Notes: a model not told the origin generated them from the letters alone. A stretch of 64,000 nucleotides of DNA from Aldrovandia affinis (GCA_029706075.1 JAINUG010000026.1:6342674-6406673); one strand, 5' to 3'; positions 21,129-32,226 are shown, counted from the stretch's first letter. A program made the numbers and translations.

Positions 21129-21928
21129 CCACGGACTGTTTGCCCTCCTCCCCTCCGGGAGGCGCTACAGGAATCTACATTCCAAGTCCAGCAGACTCAG
21201 GAACAGCTTCTTCCCCTCCGCTGTCATCTCCCTGAACTCCTCATCCCCTCCAGTGACTGCCCCTCTCCACCTCCCCGTAGTATCTTGACCTTAGACTCTG
21301 GATCACTCCGGATTACTCTTCATGTAGTAACTCTGTTCATTGACTCTGGATACCCCCCTGACTACCCGCACTAGCTCTGTCATACCTACATTCTGCACAT
21401 ATCCATGTACAATACTGTAATATAGCCTTGTATAATTCTGTATAATTTTGCTGTATAATACTGCTGCACTATACTGCTGTATAATACTGCTGTCCACATC
21501 CTATAGCCTACATATATATCCCATACTTATATTTATCCCATACTTATATTTATATCCTGCTCTTCATATCCTGTAAAAAATATACCGTATATTATACTTA
21601 TATTCACCAGCACTGTTACTTACCTACACATATATTTATATATTTATACTCACCTGTACCCTTATTGCCATATGTACATACCTGCATATACTTACCTGTA
21701 CATAACTGCACTAGCCTGTATATACATTATAGCAAGTATACTTTTTCACTACCTTATTTATAGTAATAATTCAATACTGTGCCTGTTAGCATTATACCTA
21801 CTGCTTATAGTACTGTATTGTAGCACTTACTGACATGTTTGCACTCTGGTTAGATACTAAACTTATTTTCGCTGTACTGTACCTGTACTGTACAATGACA
21901 ATACATTTGAATCTAATCTAATCTAATA
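21129..21928 (+). other. LINE C-terminal remnant and 3' untranslated region
   Basis: The first 100 bases still encode LLPSGRRYRNLHSKSSRLRN in the frame shifted by the deletion. The remainder is AT-rich with many TACT/TATA words and ends with the (AATCT)n tail. No other gene is present. Confidence 0.75.
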
Positions 21929-22399
21929 ATTCCTATCTACATCTAAGCAGTGTGCTGCAGCAGTGAAAAAGGTCAACAGGATTCTGGGATACATAAGCAA
22001 AAAGTATTGAGTATAAATCAAAGGAGGTTATATTAATGTTATATAATGCATTTGTCAGACCTCACTTAGAGTACTGTGTGCAGTTCTGGGCACCGCTCTT
22101 TAAAAAGTTCAAAGAAGAGCAATTAAATTGGTATGTGGTATGGAAGGTACAAATTATAAGGATAGACATACTTCAAGTTTAGCAAACAGAGACAGGGGGG
22201 ATTTGATTGTTAATCCCTCAAAGTGAACGACTAAAGATTTTTTAATATAGTTATTAGTAATTTAATATATGTATCATTATGTTCTCCCTCATTTTAACAC
22301 CAAATAGGACTCTTTAGCTCAATTATGAACCCCACCAGAGTTGTTATAGAGTACTGCCTAAATGAATGAGTGGAGACAGAAAGAAGGATACCATCACCT

Positions 22400-23190
22400 G
22401 GTAAATTTTTCCCTCTGAAAGATGTGCAAAATGACAACATATATACTTATCCAGCACCACATGGTTTGTGGCCAAGGCCTATTCCAGTCTTCCAGTCCCA
22501 TGGGTAGGAATTGTGGGGTGGGTTATGTCCTACCAGCTATGAGAGTGACCCAGACCCTACCAAAAGTCAAGCGCAATAAGCGCAAGAGGGGAACTAGTAA
22601 TTTCTTAGGTACACACCACCAGTCTTGACTTAAAAATGCTTTGGGGACCATATTTCCTAGCTATGGGGTAATGATGGCAATGGATCAACTATCAGACCTC
22701 CAACGGCCATGGAAGTAGTGGCAAATGATACGTCCCTAGCTGTGGCTGAGCTATCATCAGAAGTGACTGGTTTTAGAATGGTGGCACTGCAAAATCAAGC
22801 AGCTTTGGACTACTTACTGATTGTCCAAGGTGGTGTCTGTACGATCATAGGAACTTAATGTTGTACGTATATTCCAGATTATAATTCCTCTCTGATTGAC
22901 ATAGCTAATCACCTGCTGGAGGAAGGGAATAAGGTGCATCCTGATGAGGAAAAGGGAAGGGGTGTGGTGGAATGGTTGGAATAGGTAATGGGAGCATGGG
23001 GGGCTAGGATTGCTCAATTTGTGCTTTAGGGTCTAGCTCTATTTGTTATCTTGCTTATTATAATGTTGTTTAAGAGTGACTTGCCCAGCAAGTCCCACAC
23101 CTTGCCGAACACCCTGATGATAAGGATACAGATGAAGCTTTTATTGCACTCTGTGAAATGAGGCTGAAGTTCTTAAAATGTTGTCCTTAG
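22400..23190 (+). pseudogene. retroviral env remnant, surface/transmembrane junction and TM
   Basis: A polybasic stretch KRNKRKRG (about 22567-22590) marks the likely surface/transmembrane cleavage region. About 200 bases later the heptad-rich ectodomain and a C-x6-CC cysteine pattern (about 22838-22864) of a gamma-type TM appear. A stop codon lies inside the six-residue spacer of that pattern. A hydrophobic run (about 23030-23070) fits the membrane anchor. Most of the surface subunit is missing, probably lost where the CR1-like LINE sits. The gene cannot make a protein. Confidence 0.65.
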
Positions 23191-23195
23191 AAGGA

Positions 23196-23207
23196 CAAAA
23201 GGGGGAA
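23196..23207 (+). other. polypurine tract before the 3' LTR
   Basis: CAAAAGGGGGAA directly precedes the LTR start TGTGGAAG, the position where plus-strand DNA synthesis is primed in retroviruses. Confidence 0.75.
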
Positions 23208-23398
23208 TGTGGAAGTTGAATTAAATGAAATGCCTTTAGTATGCATGGGATATTATATGCACATGTAAAAGCTGGAAAAGTACTGAGAAAAACATACATT
23301 GTATCTGTGGCCTGATACAGAGGATGTTGAATTGCTTGTTTTGCTATCAAGGTCATGTTGACATGTCCAGCCAGTTGAAGTTCCAACGTGGCAGTTGG
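23208..23398 (+). repeat. 3' LTR, truncated
   Basis: It aligns with the 5' LTR for about 190 bases and then gives way abruptly to L1-type LINE sequence at about 23399, so its right part is lost. Confidence 0.7.
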
Positions 23399-24480
23399 GG
23401 CAAGGAGTACCAGTCTTTATCCTGTAGAGACTTTAATTTGGTGCTTGACCCAATTTTCGATAAATCAACTATGAAGTCTTACACACCAACTACCACTGCA
23501 ACAGCATTAAGGGAAGGTATGCTTGATATCGGACTCATTGATGTTTGGAGGTCACGCAACCCAAAAGACAGGACTCCTTTTATTCAACAGTACATGAGTC
23601 TTATTCCAGAATAGATTTGATATTGCTAACTAAATCCTTAAGTATTTATATAATTGAATGTAAATACCTAGCTGCTACCCGATCTGATCATTAGCCTCTT
23701 AAAATTATATTTCAGCATAACCCTCGACTTCCAAAGAAAATAGACGGAGATTCAAGCCATATCTTTTAAATGATCCTGAATTTGTTTCAAATATAGAAAA
23801 ATACATAGAGCAATTTTTTCAGTTGAATAAGAACTCCCCAAGTGTTATTTGGGAATCTCTAAAAGGTTTAAGAAATAATTTAATATAGCTCTAACAAACA
23901 AAAAGAAAGCAGAAGACATCTCTACGCACTGGAAGAAGAAATTCATAAGCTTGAAAATGAACAATTACTGAAAAGCAAAAAACTAAAAAAAGACTTGAAT
24001 ATAACAATTTGACAACCAGATGGGCACAATCAGATATAACTAGGACTCATCACTAATATGAAAAGGGGGAAATTATTAAGGTGACAAATTAAGGACAGTG
24101 CAAAAATAATACATTCAATAAAAACTAAAGGAAATATTGTATATTACCCAAAATAAATTAATAATTGCTTTGAAATATTTTACCATGATCTTTATAAATC
24201 AGGAGGATACTTTAATAGCACTTTATTTGATAATCTACCTTTACCTAAATTGTCAGATACATCAAAAGAAAAACTTGATATTTGTATAACAAAAAATGAA
24301 ATTCCAAAGGCAGCTAATTCATTACAGGTAGGGAAAGCACCAGGACCTGATGGGTTTTACCATTGAGTTTGTAAGACATTTATGAACAAATTAATTGACC
24401 CACTCAGACATGCTCAATGAATTTCTCCAAAATGGCCAGCTCCCACCAACACTAGAACTTGCAACAAATCATATTTTCCT
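23399..24480 (+). mobile_element. L1-type (L1/Tx1-group) LINE fragment
   Basis: Recognisable pieces in order are DFNLVLDPIFDKST and LIDVWRSRNPKDRT of the L1 endonuclease (23430-23580), WRFKPYLLNDPEFVSNIEKY of the linker (about 23750), and KAANSLQVGKAPGPDGFYH at the start of reverse transcriptase (about 24305-24363). LNEFLQNGQLPPTL follows (about 24417). Stops and frameshifts separate them. It begins exactly where the retroviral LTR is cut and ends where the gypsy element begins, so both junctions are insertion or deletion breakpoints. Confidence 0.75.
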
Positions 24481-24504
24481 AACAGGTTATGCTGAGGCGT
24501 GTCC

Positions 24505-24852
24505 TTAAGCCACTGATCCCTCAACAGGGCCAGAGGACCACGCACCGTGGCCAAACACTAATTCCGCAGGACTGAATCCTGAAGACTCCTGTACTACCTC
24601 TCGGGATGCAAAAACCAACCATGGAATTGGGTAAAAGGGTGCAGGAGGAATAATCTGGTTAGGTTTCCCAATAACCTGACAGACATGACACGTTCTACAG
24701 AATTTCACATCTCGCTTTAAGCCGGGCCAAAAGAAATGCCGAAGGATGCGATCATATGTCTTATTGATCCCTAGATGTCCAGCCAAACCATCGTGAGCAA
24801 CACTTAAAACCTTGTTTCTGTAGTTAGATGGAATCACCATCTGAGAAATCAC
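24505..24852 (-). pseudogene. gypsy integrase with deleted core, copy 1
   Basis: The zinc-binding region is complete (HDGLAGHLGINKT for the His pair, CRTCHVCQ for the Cys pair). After PPAPFYPIP the reading jumps to WLVFASREVVQESSGFSPAE, which in copy 2 lies after the catalytic core. All three catalytic residues are therefore missing. The junction is a TGGAAT repeat (24622-24627). Confidence 0.85.
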
Positions 24853-25355
24853 CCTCCCCCATCAGGAACATCATGTGGCCTCCATTTCCTCATCAACACA
24901 TCATCTTTAAGGAAATATCCTTGGGGCATGGCATCAATCTCCTGATCAGGAGAGACACTCAGAGACACAAGGGTTGGATCGGCCTTCTGAGCAGAGATTA
25001 ATTTTGCTCGGGATAGTGGCATGTCGCAAATGGTGGTCTTCACCATAACATTCACAGTATCAGCCTTCTCTGGAACAAAGTCTTCAGATGTCTTGACAGT
25101 AGAGAGATAGACTGAGTCAGACATTTCAGGGTGCCCAAAAAACATGTCACGAAGGTCTACAAAACCCTCTTCCTGCAAACAGTCACTAGCATTGTGTTGC
25201 TTTGCCATAGCACGAGTGACAGCACATGTAGGGAAAACATTGGGATATTTCTGTTGCAGCTCATCTGGACCCTCACACACAAATGGCACAAACACAACCT
25301 CAGGTGGAGTGTCAGACTGTCTCCAAACATTTCTACCTGCCAGATCATTTCCCAA
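24849..25355 (-). pseudogene. gypsy protease-integrase linker, copy 1
   Basis: The frame runs from GNDLAGRNVWRQSDTPPEVV through CAVTRAMAKQ to FLKDDVLMRKWRPHDVP and matches copy 2. It leads into the integrase zinc region. No catalytic motif of its own is visible. Confidence 0.65.
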
Positions 25356-25767
25356 AATGAATGAAACACGGCACAGGGAGGGACGGTCGCACTCCCACTA
25401 CGACACTGCCAGTCACTAGGTCAGAGGTGAAATCAACCCGATGTAAAGGCAAGTCAACAAAACCCATCTCAAACCCTCGGATTAAGACACTAGTGCCAGT
25501 GGAGATCTGCTCAGACAGGGGTAAAACTCCTAGCAAGGAGGACTGAGCAGCGCCTGTATCTCTGAGAATACAGACGGGTGCTTTTCCACCCTGGCCAGGC
25601 ATTGACACAGAGCCACTCATGATGAATGGCGTGTAATCCATTCGATTACTGGGGCATTTAGATGGTGAGACATGGAATTGAGGTTCAGCAGAGTCACAAG
25701 AAGCCAAAGAAGCTACCAGGCCGACAGATTTAGCACCCTGCAGTTTTTTTTCCTGAGAATAAGGCAA
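25345..25767 (-). pseudogene. gypsy protease region, copy 1
   Basis: The frame contains CILRDTGAAQSSLLGVLPL, where DTGA is the active-site motif of retroviral-type aspartic proteases. It is followed by VLIRGFEMGFVDLPLHRVDF. The region is frameshifted from gag and from the following segment. Confidence 0.75.
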
Positions 25768-25776
25768 TTGGAAATC

Positions 25777-26427
25777 CTATGTCCTGGCTTTTTGCAGTAA
25801 AAACAGACTATCAGGGTATTTACCCACAGGGCTGCTAGACTTCTCAGCCAGCGGCACAGATCCAGTGGAAGTGGGCTTTGAGGAACAAAAACCCCTTTGG
25901 TGTTGGTCTTTGCCCTCATTACGAGGTTTTTCATCAAACACAACCTTATGGGTCAACACAAATTCATCAGCAAGGATGGCAGCATCTGATACATTGGTTA
26001 CTTTTTGTTCATTAAGATAAGTGGCAATGGCCTCAGGCAGACAATTCTTAAACTCCTCCATAACCATCATCTCACGGAGGTGTTCCCTAGTCTCAACCTT
26101 CTGAGTTCGACACCACCTATCAAACAACTGCCCCTTCTCCCTTGCAAACTCCACATAAGTGTGTTTATCCTGCTTAGCATAGCGTCGGAACTTCTGCCGG
26201 TATGCCTCAGGTACCAGTTCGTATGTACGCAAGATTGCAGCCCGGACTAAATCATAATTAGCACTGTCATCAAACGATAAAGAGGAATATGCCTCTTGGG
26301 CCTTACCAGTAAGGACACATTGCAGCAGCAAAGTCCAAATGTCCTTGGGCCAATTTAAAGAGGTGGCCACCCTCTCAAAATGAGAAAAGTACTTCTCTAC
26401 TTCCTTTTCTGAAAACGGAGGGACCAT
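25777..26427 (-). pseudogene. gypsy gag with complete SCAN-like region, copy 1
   Basis: The frame starts MVPPFSEKEVEKYFSHFERV, a capsid-like N-terminal helix set. It continues with REHLREMMVMEEFKNCLP and NEQKVTNVSDAAILADEFVL, which strongly resembles the SCAN dimerisation domain of vertebrate zinc-finger proteins. This copy keeps the 24 residues (QDKHTY to WCRTQ) that copy 2 lacks. The frame fails just before the CCHC zinc knuckle, which continues in another frame (25713-25943, CFYCKKPGHRISNC). Confidence 0.8.
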
Positions 26428-26561
26428 GCGAATATGCTTACCTACCTCAAATGCAACAGGAGAGGTAATCTTCTTACTTTCAACATCTAACCTCTTTTGC
26501 TGCTAATTCCAACCTTTTTATTTCCAATTCACGATCAAGTAACTGCAATTTCAATAAAACC

Positions 26562-26789
26562 TCAGACTATGAGTCGCGAGGGAGACTCATGCGTCTCACT
26601 CAAACTGGGCGACTCATCTTTAACTTTAAACACCCTCATGTCAGTCAAAATTGCCTTCAAGGTCTTAACGTTGGCCCTAAGTCGTTTATCACTACTAGTA
26701 ATCTCAATTTGGTAGTGTTCTGCAATTTTAAACAACTGATCTTTGGTAAACTCACCTAGCAAGTCCTCAGAGGGATCATCAAAAAACAT
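26562..26789 (-). pseudogene. gypsy gag N-terminal part, copy 1
   Basis: The 75-residue frame starts MFFDDPSEDLLGEFTKDQLF and matches copy 2. It is mostly alpha-helix-like with charged residues. It ends before the coiled-coil region and is out of frame with the next gag segment. Confidence 0.65.
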
Positions 26790-26819
26790 CTTAAGAGATA
26801 ATACAGACTAAATGCAGTC

Positions 26820-28017
26820 ACGAATTAGAACCACCTACCTAATAAAGCACAATAATACACGAGGCAAAAGAGAAAATTGGATCAACAGTGCACCAGCACC
26901 GCAAATAGCAGTAATAGTGTAGTAAACACTAACCACTGCCAATACCATAGGTTACACAAAAGGCTATAGTAAGGTAAAACAAGTACCATTAACCTAATCA
27001 CTACACTTCGTGTAGTATCACAGCCCAGGGAAACTGCGTGACAGTACAATAATGAACAATAACAGTATCACCATAAGTAACCATTTACAGCGATGCACAA
27101 AATTACACTAATGTGACGTGACTAGCGCTACGAAAACGAACATTAGGCTACTAAGTGACAATGGTAGCATCAAAACCATCCCATATAACATGGGAATGAA
27201 TTACGAAAGTAGCACATAGATTTACTTACTTTCGCGCTCTCAGAAAAGCACACAGAAGTAATTCTATCACAGCTCACAGCCACCACGGCTTGAAAGACAC
27301 GCGTCACAGTTCACGAAGCAAATTGCAATGTGGACGCGCCAAGTTTGCTACACTCAAAAGCATGAACAAACAAACAGCCATGAACATAGAAATGGAAATG
27401 GCTCTAAAGAACGTGCAAAAACACAGCTACCGATTGCATTATCGAAAGCAACAAACTGCAAATGTAAAAATGTAGCGAATTTCCACACTTACCCAAAGAC
27501 AACCGCACGCGCTCTCATCACAGTGTCCTCCGCCTCAGCAAAATCACAAGTGATACTAATCACACTAATTGCAACGATAAACAGAGTCATTGTGCGTTAA
27601 TTTGCCTGGTGTATGCGTAGGTTGCCAAGGCTTCCCCCCAGGTCCTAACTGCCTAATAGAAACAAAATCTAACTAACAAACCTAATCTAGTCTTCAGTGC
27701 ATTTACTGGACTCGAGGCGGCTTTTAAACGCAAAACCCGTGAACGCTAAAGAAGACCAATTGAATAGCCAACCACAGCGAACCGGAGCGTACCCCCATCC
27801 AGGATTAACACCAAAAAATAAAAAAGGCAAAATAACAAAATGACAAGCCCACAGGGCATGCCCGGCGACTACAATTATCTGAGGGAGTCACGGCAAACCA
27901 CGCACGGTAAACCAAAACTACGCAAAACAAGAAAGAAAGAAAGCATGAAAGCTGGCAACAGCTATGGCTCAAAAACACAAAACAAAAATCTAGGGGCAAA
28001 TCAAAACCGGATCAGAT
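26820..28017. other. gypsy leader region, copy 1, no gene
   Basis: About 1.2 kb of untranslated leader between primer site and gag start, closely matching 49500-50650 in copy 2. No open frame is shared by both copies with convincing protein character. Confidence 0.6.
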
Positions 28018-28035
28018 CTCCCGGACGAGTGCCCA
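28018..28035 (-). other. tRNA primer-binding site, copy 1
   Basis: The minus strand reads TGGGCACTCGTCCGGGAG four bases after the LTR end. A TGG start just inside the 5' LTR is the standard place where a tRNA 3' CCA end primes reverse transcription. Copy 2 has the same site at 50651-50668. Confidence 0.8.
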
Positions 28036-28039
28036 ATTA

Positions 28040-28333
28040 TGTTACGACCAGCCCCTGGCCAGTTGCAACATAAAAGAGAGCACACAAAGTTGGTTCAATT
28101 CAAAAATGTTTTAAATTAAAGGAACCTAATAAATAGGGGAAAAAAGAATAAGTAGCGTAGCCAGACTGCAGGTTGCCCTCTGAATGGAGAGAGAGAGAGA
28201 GAGAGCATCAGCCAGAGGGCCTCCTAAGTAGACCCCCTCCAGGTGACTCCAATTTCCTATTAGGAAGACAATCAGGACAATTAAGGCAACACCACAAGCG
28301 GCCATTAGGGCACAAGGGGTAGGGGCCATAACA
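28040..28333 (-). repeat. gypsy 5' LTR, copy 1
   Basis: In plus coordinates it runs from TGTTACGACC to GGCCATAACA. It is about 294 bases and near-identical to 50673-50952. The internal GA run is short here (about 28191-28206). Confidence 0.9.
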
Positions 28334-29865
28334 GAAAGTATTAGATATTACCCTGACTGAATAATGTGAGCCTTTCCTTGACTTTTGTGTTTTCACAACT
28401 CAGAGAAATGTCATCTTTCATAATCGACAGATTAAAAATAATAGTAAAAAGTTATTTTTTCAGCCTTTACATCATAAAGTTATTGTAATAATCTACCTGA
28501 AAACAAAATATTCCTTTAACAAGCCAAAGACATTTGAAAATGTTACTGAAAGTTTTATACTGAACCACCAAGAACTGAACCTAACCTGCTTGAGTGCTTC
28601 TCGGTTTTGAAAACCTCTAAGTTCGCACTGATAAAAATGACAGCATACCAGTCATGGGTAGCCTTCGTAAAATGCCTCAACAGAAATACATTATCAATGT
28701 AAATGCAGCATGAGGTTTGTCTTTTATTCTTGGCACAGAGCCCCATGTCAGCCCATCAGGGACACAGAAGAAGGAAGCTCACTGTCTCATTGCTAAAATG
28801 TAATCCACCCCCAGAATGTAATCCATTCACCTACTCTCCCAAGACTCAAATCTGTCAGATATGCACTGCAGAAACGTTTTCTGTGAGTCGTGGTTGTTTT
28901 TATGAACCGCACTCCTACTGGCCCGTTAACTTTGCCACTCAGTCTTGATCTGCTGTTTTGGGCTCCACTCCCATCAGCCTCATCGTTGAATCATAGCCAT
29001 CTTGGACAATGGCATCCTTGGGTGGAATAAATGATCATACTCACAACAAAATGGGTCATTCAATTAGTGAGTCCATTTGCTTGGCTGTTTCTCACTTGAA
29101 AAACCTTTGTAACTGTGCGTCACTGGTTCAAATGAAAGAATATTTGACACTGTGGGTTGTTAGTCATTGGAGACCTACTAGACATTTATAAGAACTTATT
29201 AAGAATAATATGTTGAGCACATCCCATCTGTCGTTAAAATTCCTGATATCAAGACATGAGGACCTTCTCCTATTAAAAAAAACCAAAAACATTTGGACTG
29301 TCTGACTGCTCTCTACCGAGCAGGTTCAATGCCAAAGGGGCCATTTTCTCCAAAATCAATACGTTTCAAATGTATGGTCCTTTTTGATCTTGGCTGCTCG
29401 TGATGAAGCTAATGACTGTTGTCTTGTAAATGAAATGTCCGACAAGACAATGTGCCTTCTACTTCACTGTCAAAAGATAGTTTTTTTTCCTCACATGCAC
29501 AAGTTAAGACACCAGGTAATGTATCCAGGTGGAATTCTAAGGCACATGGAATTTGCCTATGTATCGATGGTTCAACAATTCATAGTTAATAACTGTGTTG
29601 CTAAGTAATACTTACAATGTTTTCAATATCTTGGGGTCCTCTTGAGATTTTTACAGACAGCTGCTATTTTTACTTGGCCTACTTAAATATTAATATTATT
29701 CTTGTACAAATGTGGTATCACAGTACTTTTTTTTTTTTGCTAACGTTCTCAGTTATTTTTCTCTGGCCAAAAAAGTCCAACATGATTTGTGAATTTCTGA
29801 CATTCTCAGTAGTTTTAGTTATGTTTGAATTGACATCCAAGTGATTTTAGCCCATGCCTGACATT
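28334..29865. other. no gene seen
   Basis: AT-rich sequence to the right of the gypsy LTR. Several open frames of 60-80 codons exist but none has motif support or codon character. Confidence 0.4.
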
Positions 29866-29957
29866 TCACAGAAACTTTCTCTGAATCAGAGCAGCTTGAG
29901 CTCACATGCTTTCGGCAGAAAATGGTGGCATAGCAAAAGCTTTGTGTATTTATAACC
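29866..29957 (+). repeat. dispersed direct repeat, copy 1
   Basis: It shares TCTGAATCAGAGCAGCTTG, ATGCTTT(C/A)GGCAGAAA and TGGTGGCAT with 31843-31925 in the same orientation about 2 kb away. Family unknown. Confidence 0.7.
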
Positions 29958-30780
29958 ACAAATGTGTTCTCTATTACCCAGCAGAGAAATATACTTGTTT
30001 GTAATTCACCGGGAAGCCTTATTGAATATTAAAAACGTTGTTACTAAAATGCAAGAAGCTGGGTACTGCTTTGGGTTTGTATCACACCTGTTGCCTGGGA
30101 ATTCTCTACCAAACATTGCAGGTCAGTTTTGGTTGTAACAATTAAAATTTGGACAAATTCTGATTGTTACATGCATTTGAAATTAGGACAAACAGCTAGA
30201 AGTATCACAATGTTTATCTGTTGACAGTTTACGAGGAAGGTAGGTTTATTTCTATAATCTATAGCAATTGAACTTCAGCCAGAGTGTGTAAGTGGATAGC
30301 TACCTTATTTATTGTTCTGTTGTTGGTTTTTATTCCGATAGGCTGCTGTTTTCTGAAGTCATTCATGCAGGTTTTGCATTTTTATATCTTATCAGCATTA
30401 CGGCATGGCAGGAAATTTCTATGAAAAAAATTATTCAAATAACCCCTCGTGGTTTCTTGTGAGAATTAATCCAAGAGAAAGAAAGAAAGTGACTCAGAAC
30501 AACTGATCAAAGAGAAAGCTTCAAAGACCCCATTTAGTTACAAGCTGGCCCAGCAGGATATTATAAATCAGTATTTACAAACGTGGGTGTATGGAATCTT
30601 CACATGTATTGTATTCATGAAATGTTTTTTCATCAAATGTTAACTTAACATCACAACCACCATTAGGAATTCTCTGTCATTTTTTCAGTATGTCAACATA
30701 AACATCCAAAAATCTACAGTAGCAATATACATTTTTTTTACATGTTTATAGGCCTACAAAATTGTGTGATTTTGTGTGTA

Positions 30781-30784
<4 letters not shown>
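29958..30784. other. no gene seen
   Basis: AT-rich unassigned sequence. Confidence 0.4.

Positions 30785-30868
<84 letters not shown>
30785..30868. repeat. (GA)n microsatellite
   Basis: An uninterrupted AG/GA run of about 80 bases, preceded by a short TG run and followed by AAAGAAAGACAGAG. Confidence 0.95.
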
Positions 30869-30871
<3 letters not shown>

Positions 30872-31842
30872 AAGACAGAGGCATAAGGTAATATGATTGG
30901 TATTTTGGGCTCAGTCAGATTTAGAAAATAAGCCTTGCTTCATCCTAATGAAAATATATCTGTTTATTGAATACAGTAAACTGGGTAGAGAGAGATCGGG
31001 AGGAAATGGTGATTGGCCATTCAAGCACTAAATCTGGCCCTTAACAACATAAATATTTGATCTTATGAAGGTAAAATTAACCCAACACATCCTCCTATAT
31101 CTAAGTGATGGAAACAGTATCAGTTTTTCTTGTAGAGCGGATGTTACATTATGGATTCAGGCCCTATCGCCTGGTATAAAAATATGAATTGAGCCTAATG
31201 TAGTATTCAAAAGAACCTGATTTTAAATTTCATGGATTATTTAAAAGAGTTGTCTCCTCTGTGATAATGTCATATCATTTTATATTAGGACATTTGAATC
31301 ATTCACTATTTCCAAGTGGAGCAGGCTGCACTCTTTCGTAAAAAAAGAAGAAAGGAATTGGAAAACTTTGGGGCAGTATATCAAACGCTCTTTGCTCGCA
31401 CATAAGCCATCTTTTAAAACATTGCAATATCAGAGCTGGAATAATGTTAAAGGAGACATACCCTTTGATGTACCACAGTAGGGCCTTATATCTCGCTCTA
31501 GATGAGGATCTAGGACCTACAGGTTTCAGCTGACTGGTAGACAAATTAACCAATCCGCCTGCAATTTCAAGTCTAAACAATGAAAAGTGTAAGATTCAAA
31601 AATCTTGATGAGATGAGTTAAGCATTTTATTGTGTTTGTCATGTGATCTTAGATGTATTAATGCTTATTCCTTCACATTCAAAGGGGTTGCTAAACATAC
31701 ACAGACCTACAAAGATTACATTTCAAAAGAAAGAAGAAGAGGAAGGCTTTTAATAATGATGATTATAGTAATAACAAAAAGTTGTGTGTAACTTGAAATC
31801 TGGGAGATTGTCACCGACATTTGGCATTTAACAGCAACTCTT
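30869..31842. other. no gene seen
   Basis: Unassigned. A minus-strand frame at 31299-31580 has no recognisable domain. Confidence 0.4.
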
Positions 31843-31925
31843 CAGTTTTGTCTGAATCAGAGCAGCTTGGACTCAAATGCTTTAGGCAGAAATTGGTGGC
31901 ATCGGAAACATTCTTTGTATCTATA
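31843..31925 (+). repeat. dispersed direct repeat, copy 2
   Basis: Partner of 29866-29957; see that entry for the shared words. Confidence 0.7.
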
Positions 31926-32070
31926 AGCAAGTTATACAACCCGGCATAGAATGTTTGTGAAACAATATGAAGCGCAATTGAATGTAAAAGTGAAGAGAGA
32001 AAGCTCTAACAGCTACAGAGGATATCCACACAGGTGAAAGCAACACCTGTCAATCTACCTTCCTGCGGAC

Positions 32071-32226
32071 ATTTTAACTTTTACATTTTACATTTTAAGC
32101 ATTTAGCAGAGCGACTTACAAGATGTGCATAAATACATGATAGGAACAATCAGAGTTTGTGCAAGAGATCAGCGCAGTAATACAGCGATAGACATCATTG
32201 CAGGCAGCTGCGTACCATACCTGTGA
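32071..32226 (-). repeat. fish SINE/LINE-tail repeat, uninterrupted copy
   Basis: On the minus strand it ends AAGTCGCTCTGCTAAATGC, a degraded form of the GGATAAGAGCGTCTGCTAAATG tail module. Its body matches 37105-37245 plus 37620-37626, sharing CAGTAATACAGCGATAGACAT and GGCAGCTGC(A/G)TACCATACCTG. This copy is not split, so it shows what the other looked like before a SINE landed in it. Confidence 0.75.

Larger units (their letters stand above)
18839..21928 (+). mobile_element. nearly full-length 3.1-kb LINE with internal deletion
   Basis: The element starts 15 bases before an ATG and ends in a TGACAATACA tail with TTGAATCTAATCTAATC repeats. It is flanked by ATTCCTAT at 18831-18838 and 21929-21936. 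It carries an endonuclease frame and a reverse-transcriptase frame, but a deletion at about 21087 removed the active site. Fish relatives of this type are usually longer, which fits the deletion. The clade is in the jockey/I/CR1 range; I cannot place it more exactly. Confidence 0.85.
18029..22255 (+). mobile_element. CR1-like LINE, split by a 3.1-kb LINE
   Basis: Part 1 (18029-18830) encodes the middle of a LINE reverse transcriptase. Part 2 (21937-22255) encodes its C-terminal end ([15 protein letters not shown], about 22048-22092). They are separated by the insertion at 18839-21928 with an 8-bp duplication. The opening bases TATCCCAGAGTACTCAAA match 34263-34280, another member of the family. 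A short internal deletion near 18075 fuses parts of the protein. The copy lies inside the retrovirus. Confidence 0.75.
15440..23398 (+). mobile_element. decayed endogenous retrovirus with nested LINEs
   Basis: Related direct repeats at 15440-15628 and 23208-23398 both begin TGTGGAAG and share ATATTATATGCACATGTAA and TGGCCTGATACAGAGGATG; they are the LTR starts. Between them lie pol (15698-17753) and env (22400-23190). A purine-rich tract sits just before the 3' LTR. Gag, protease and the first part of reverse transcriptase are missing: the 5' LTR runs almost straight into the middle of reverse transcriptase. Other transposons occupy about 17815-22255. Every gene is interrupted by stops and frameshifts, so this is an old inactive copy. 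Confidence 0.75.
24481..28333 (-). mobile_element. Gmr1-type Ty3/gypsy element, copy 1, truncated
   Basis: This is the same family as the complete element at 43564-50952 and is read right to left: 5' LTR (28040-28333), primer site, leader, gag, protease, then a shortened integrase. Reverse transcriptase, RNase H and the 3' LTR are absent; the copy stops at 24481 against the L1 fragment. A 396-base deletion relative to copy 2 removed the integrase core. Frameshifts separate gag from protease. Confidence 0.85.

Noticed and set aside
24126-24480. A junction gene fusing L1 and gypsy
   Set aside because: The two read on opposite strands and the junction is a simple breakpoint.
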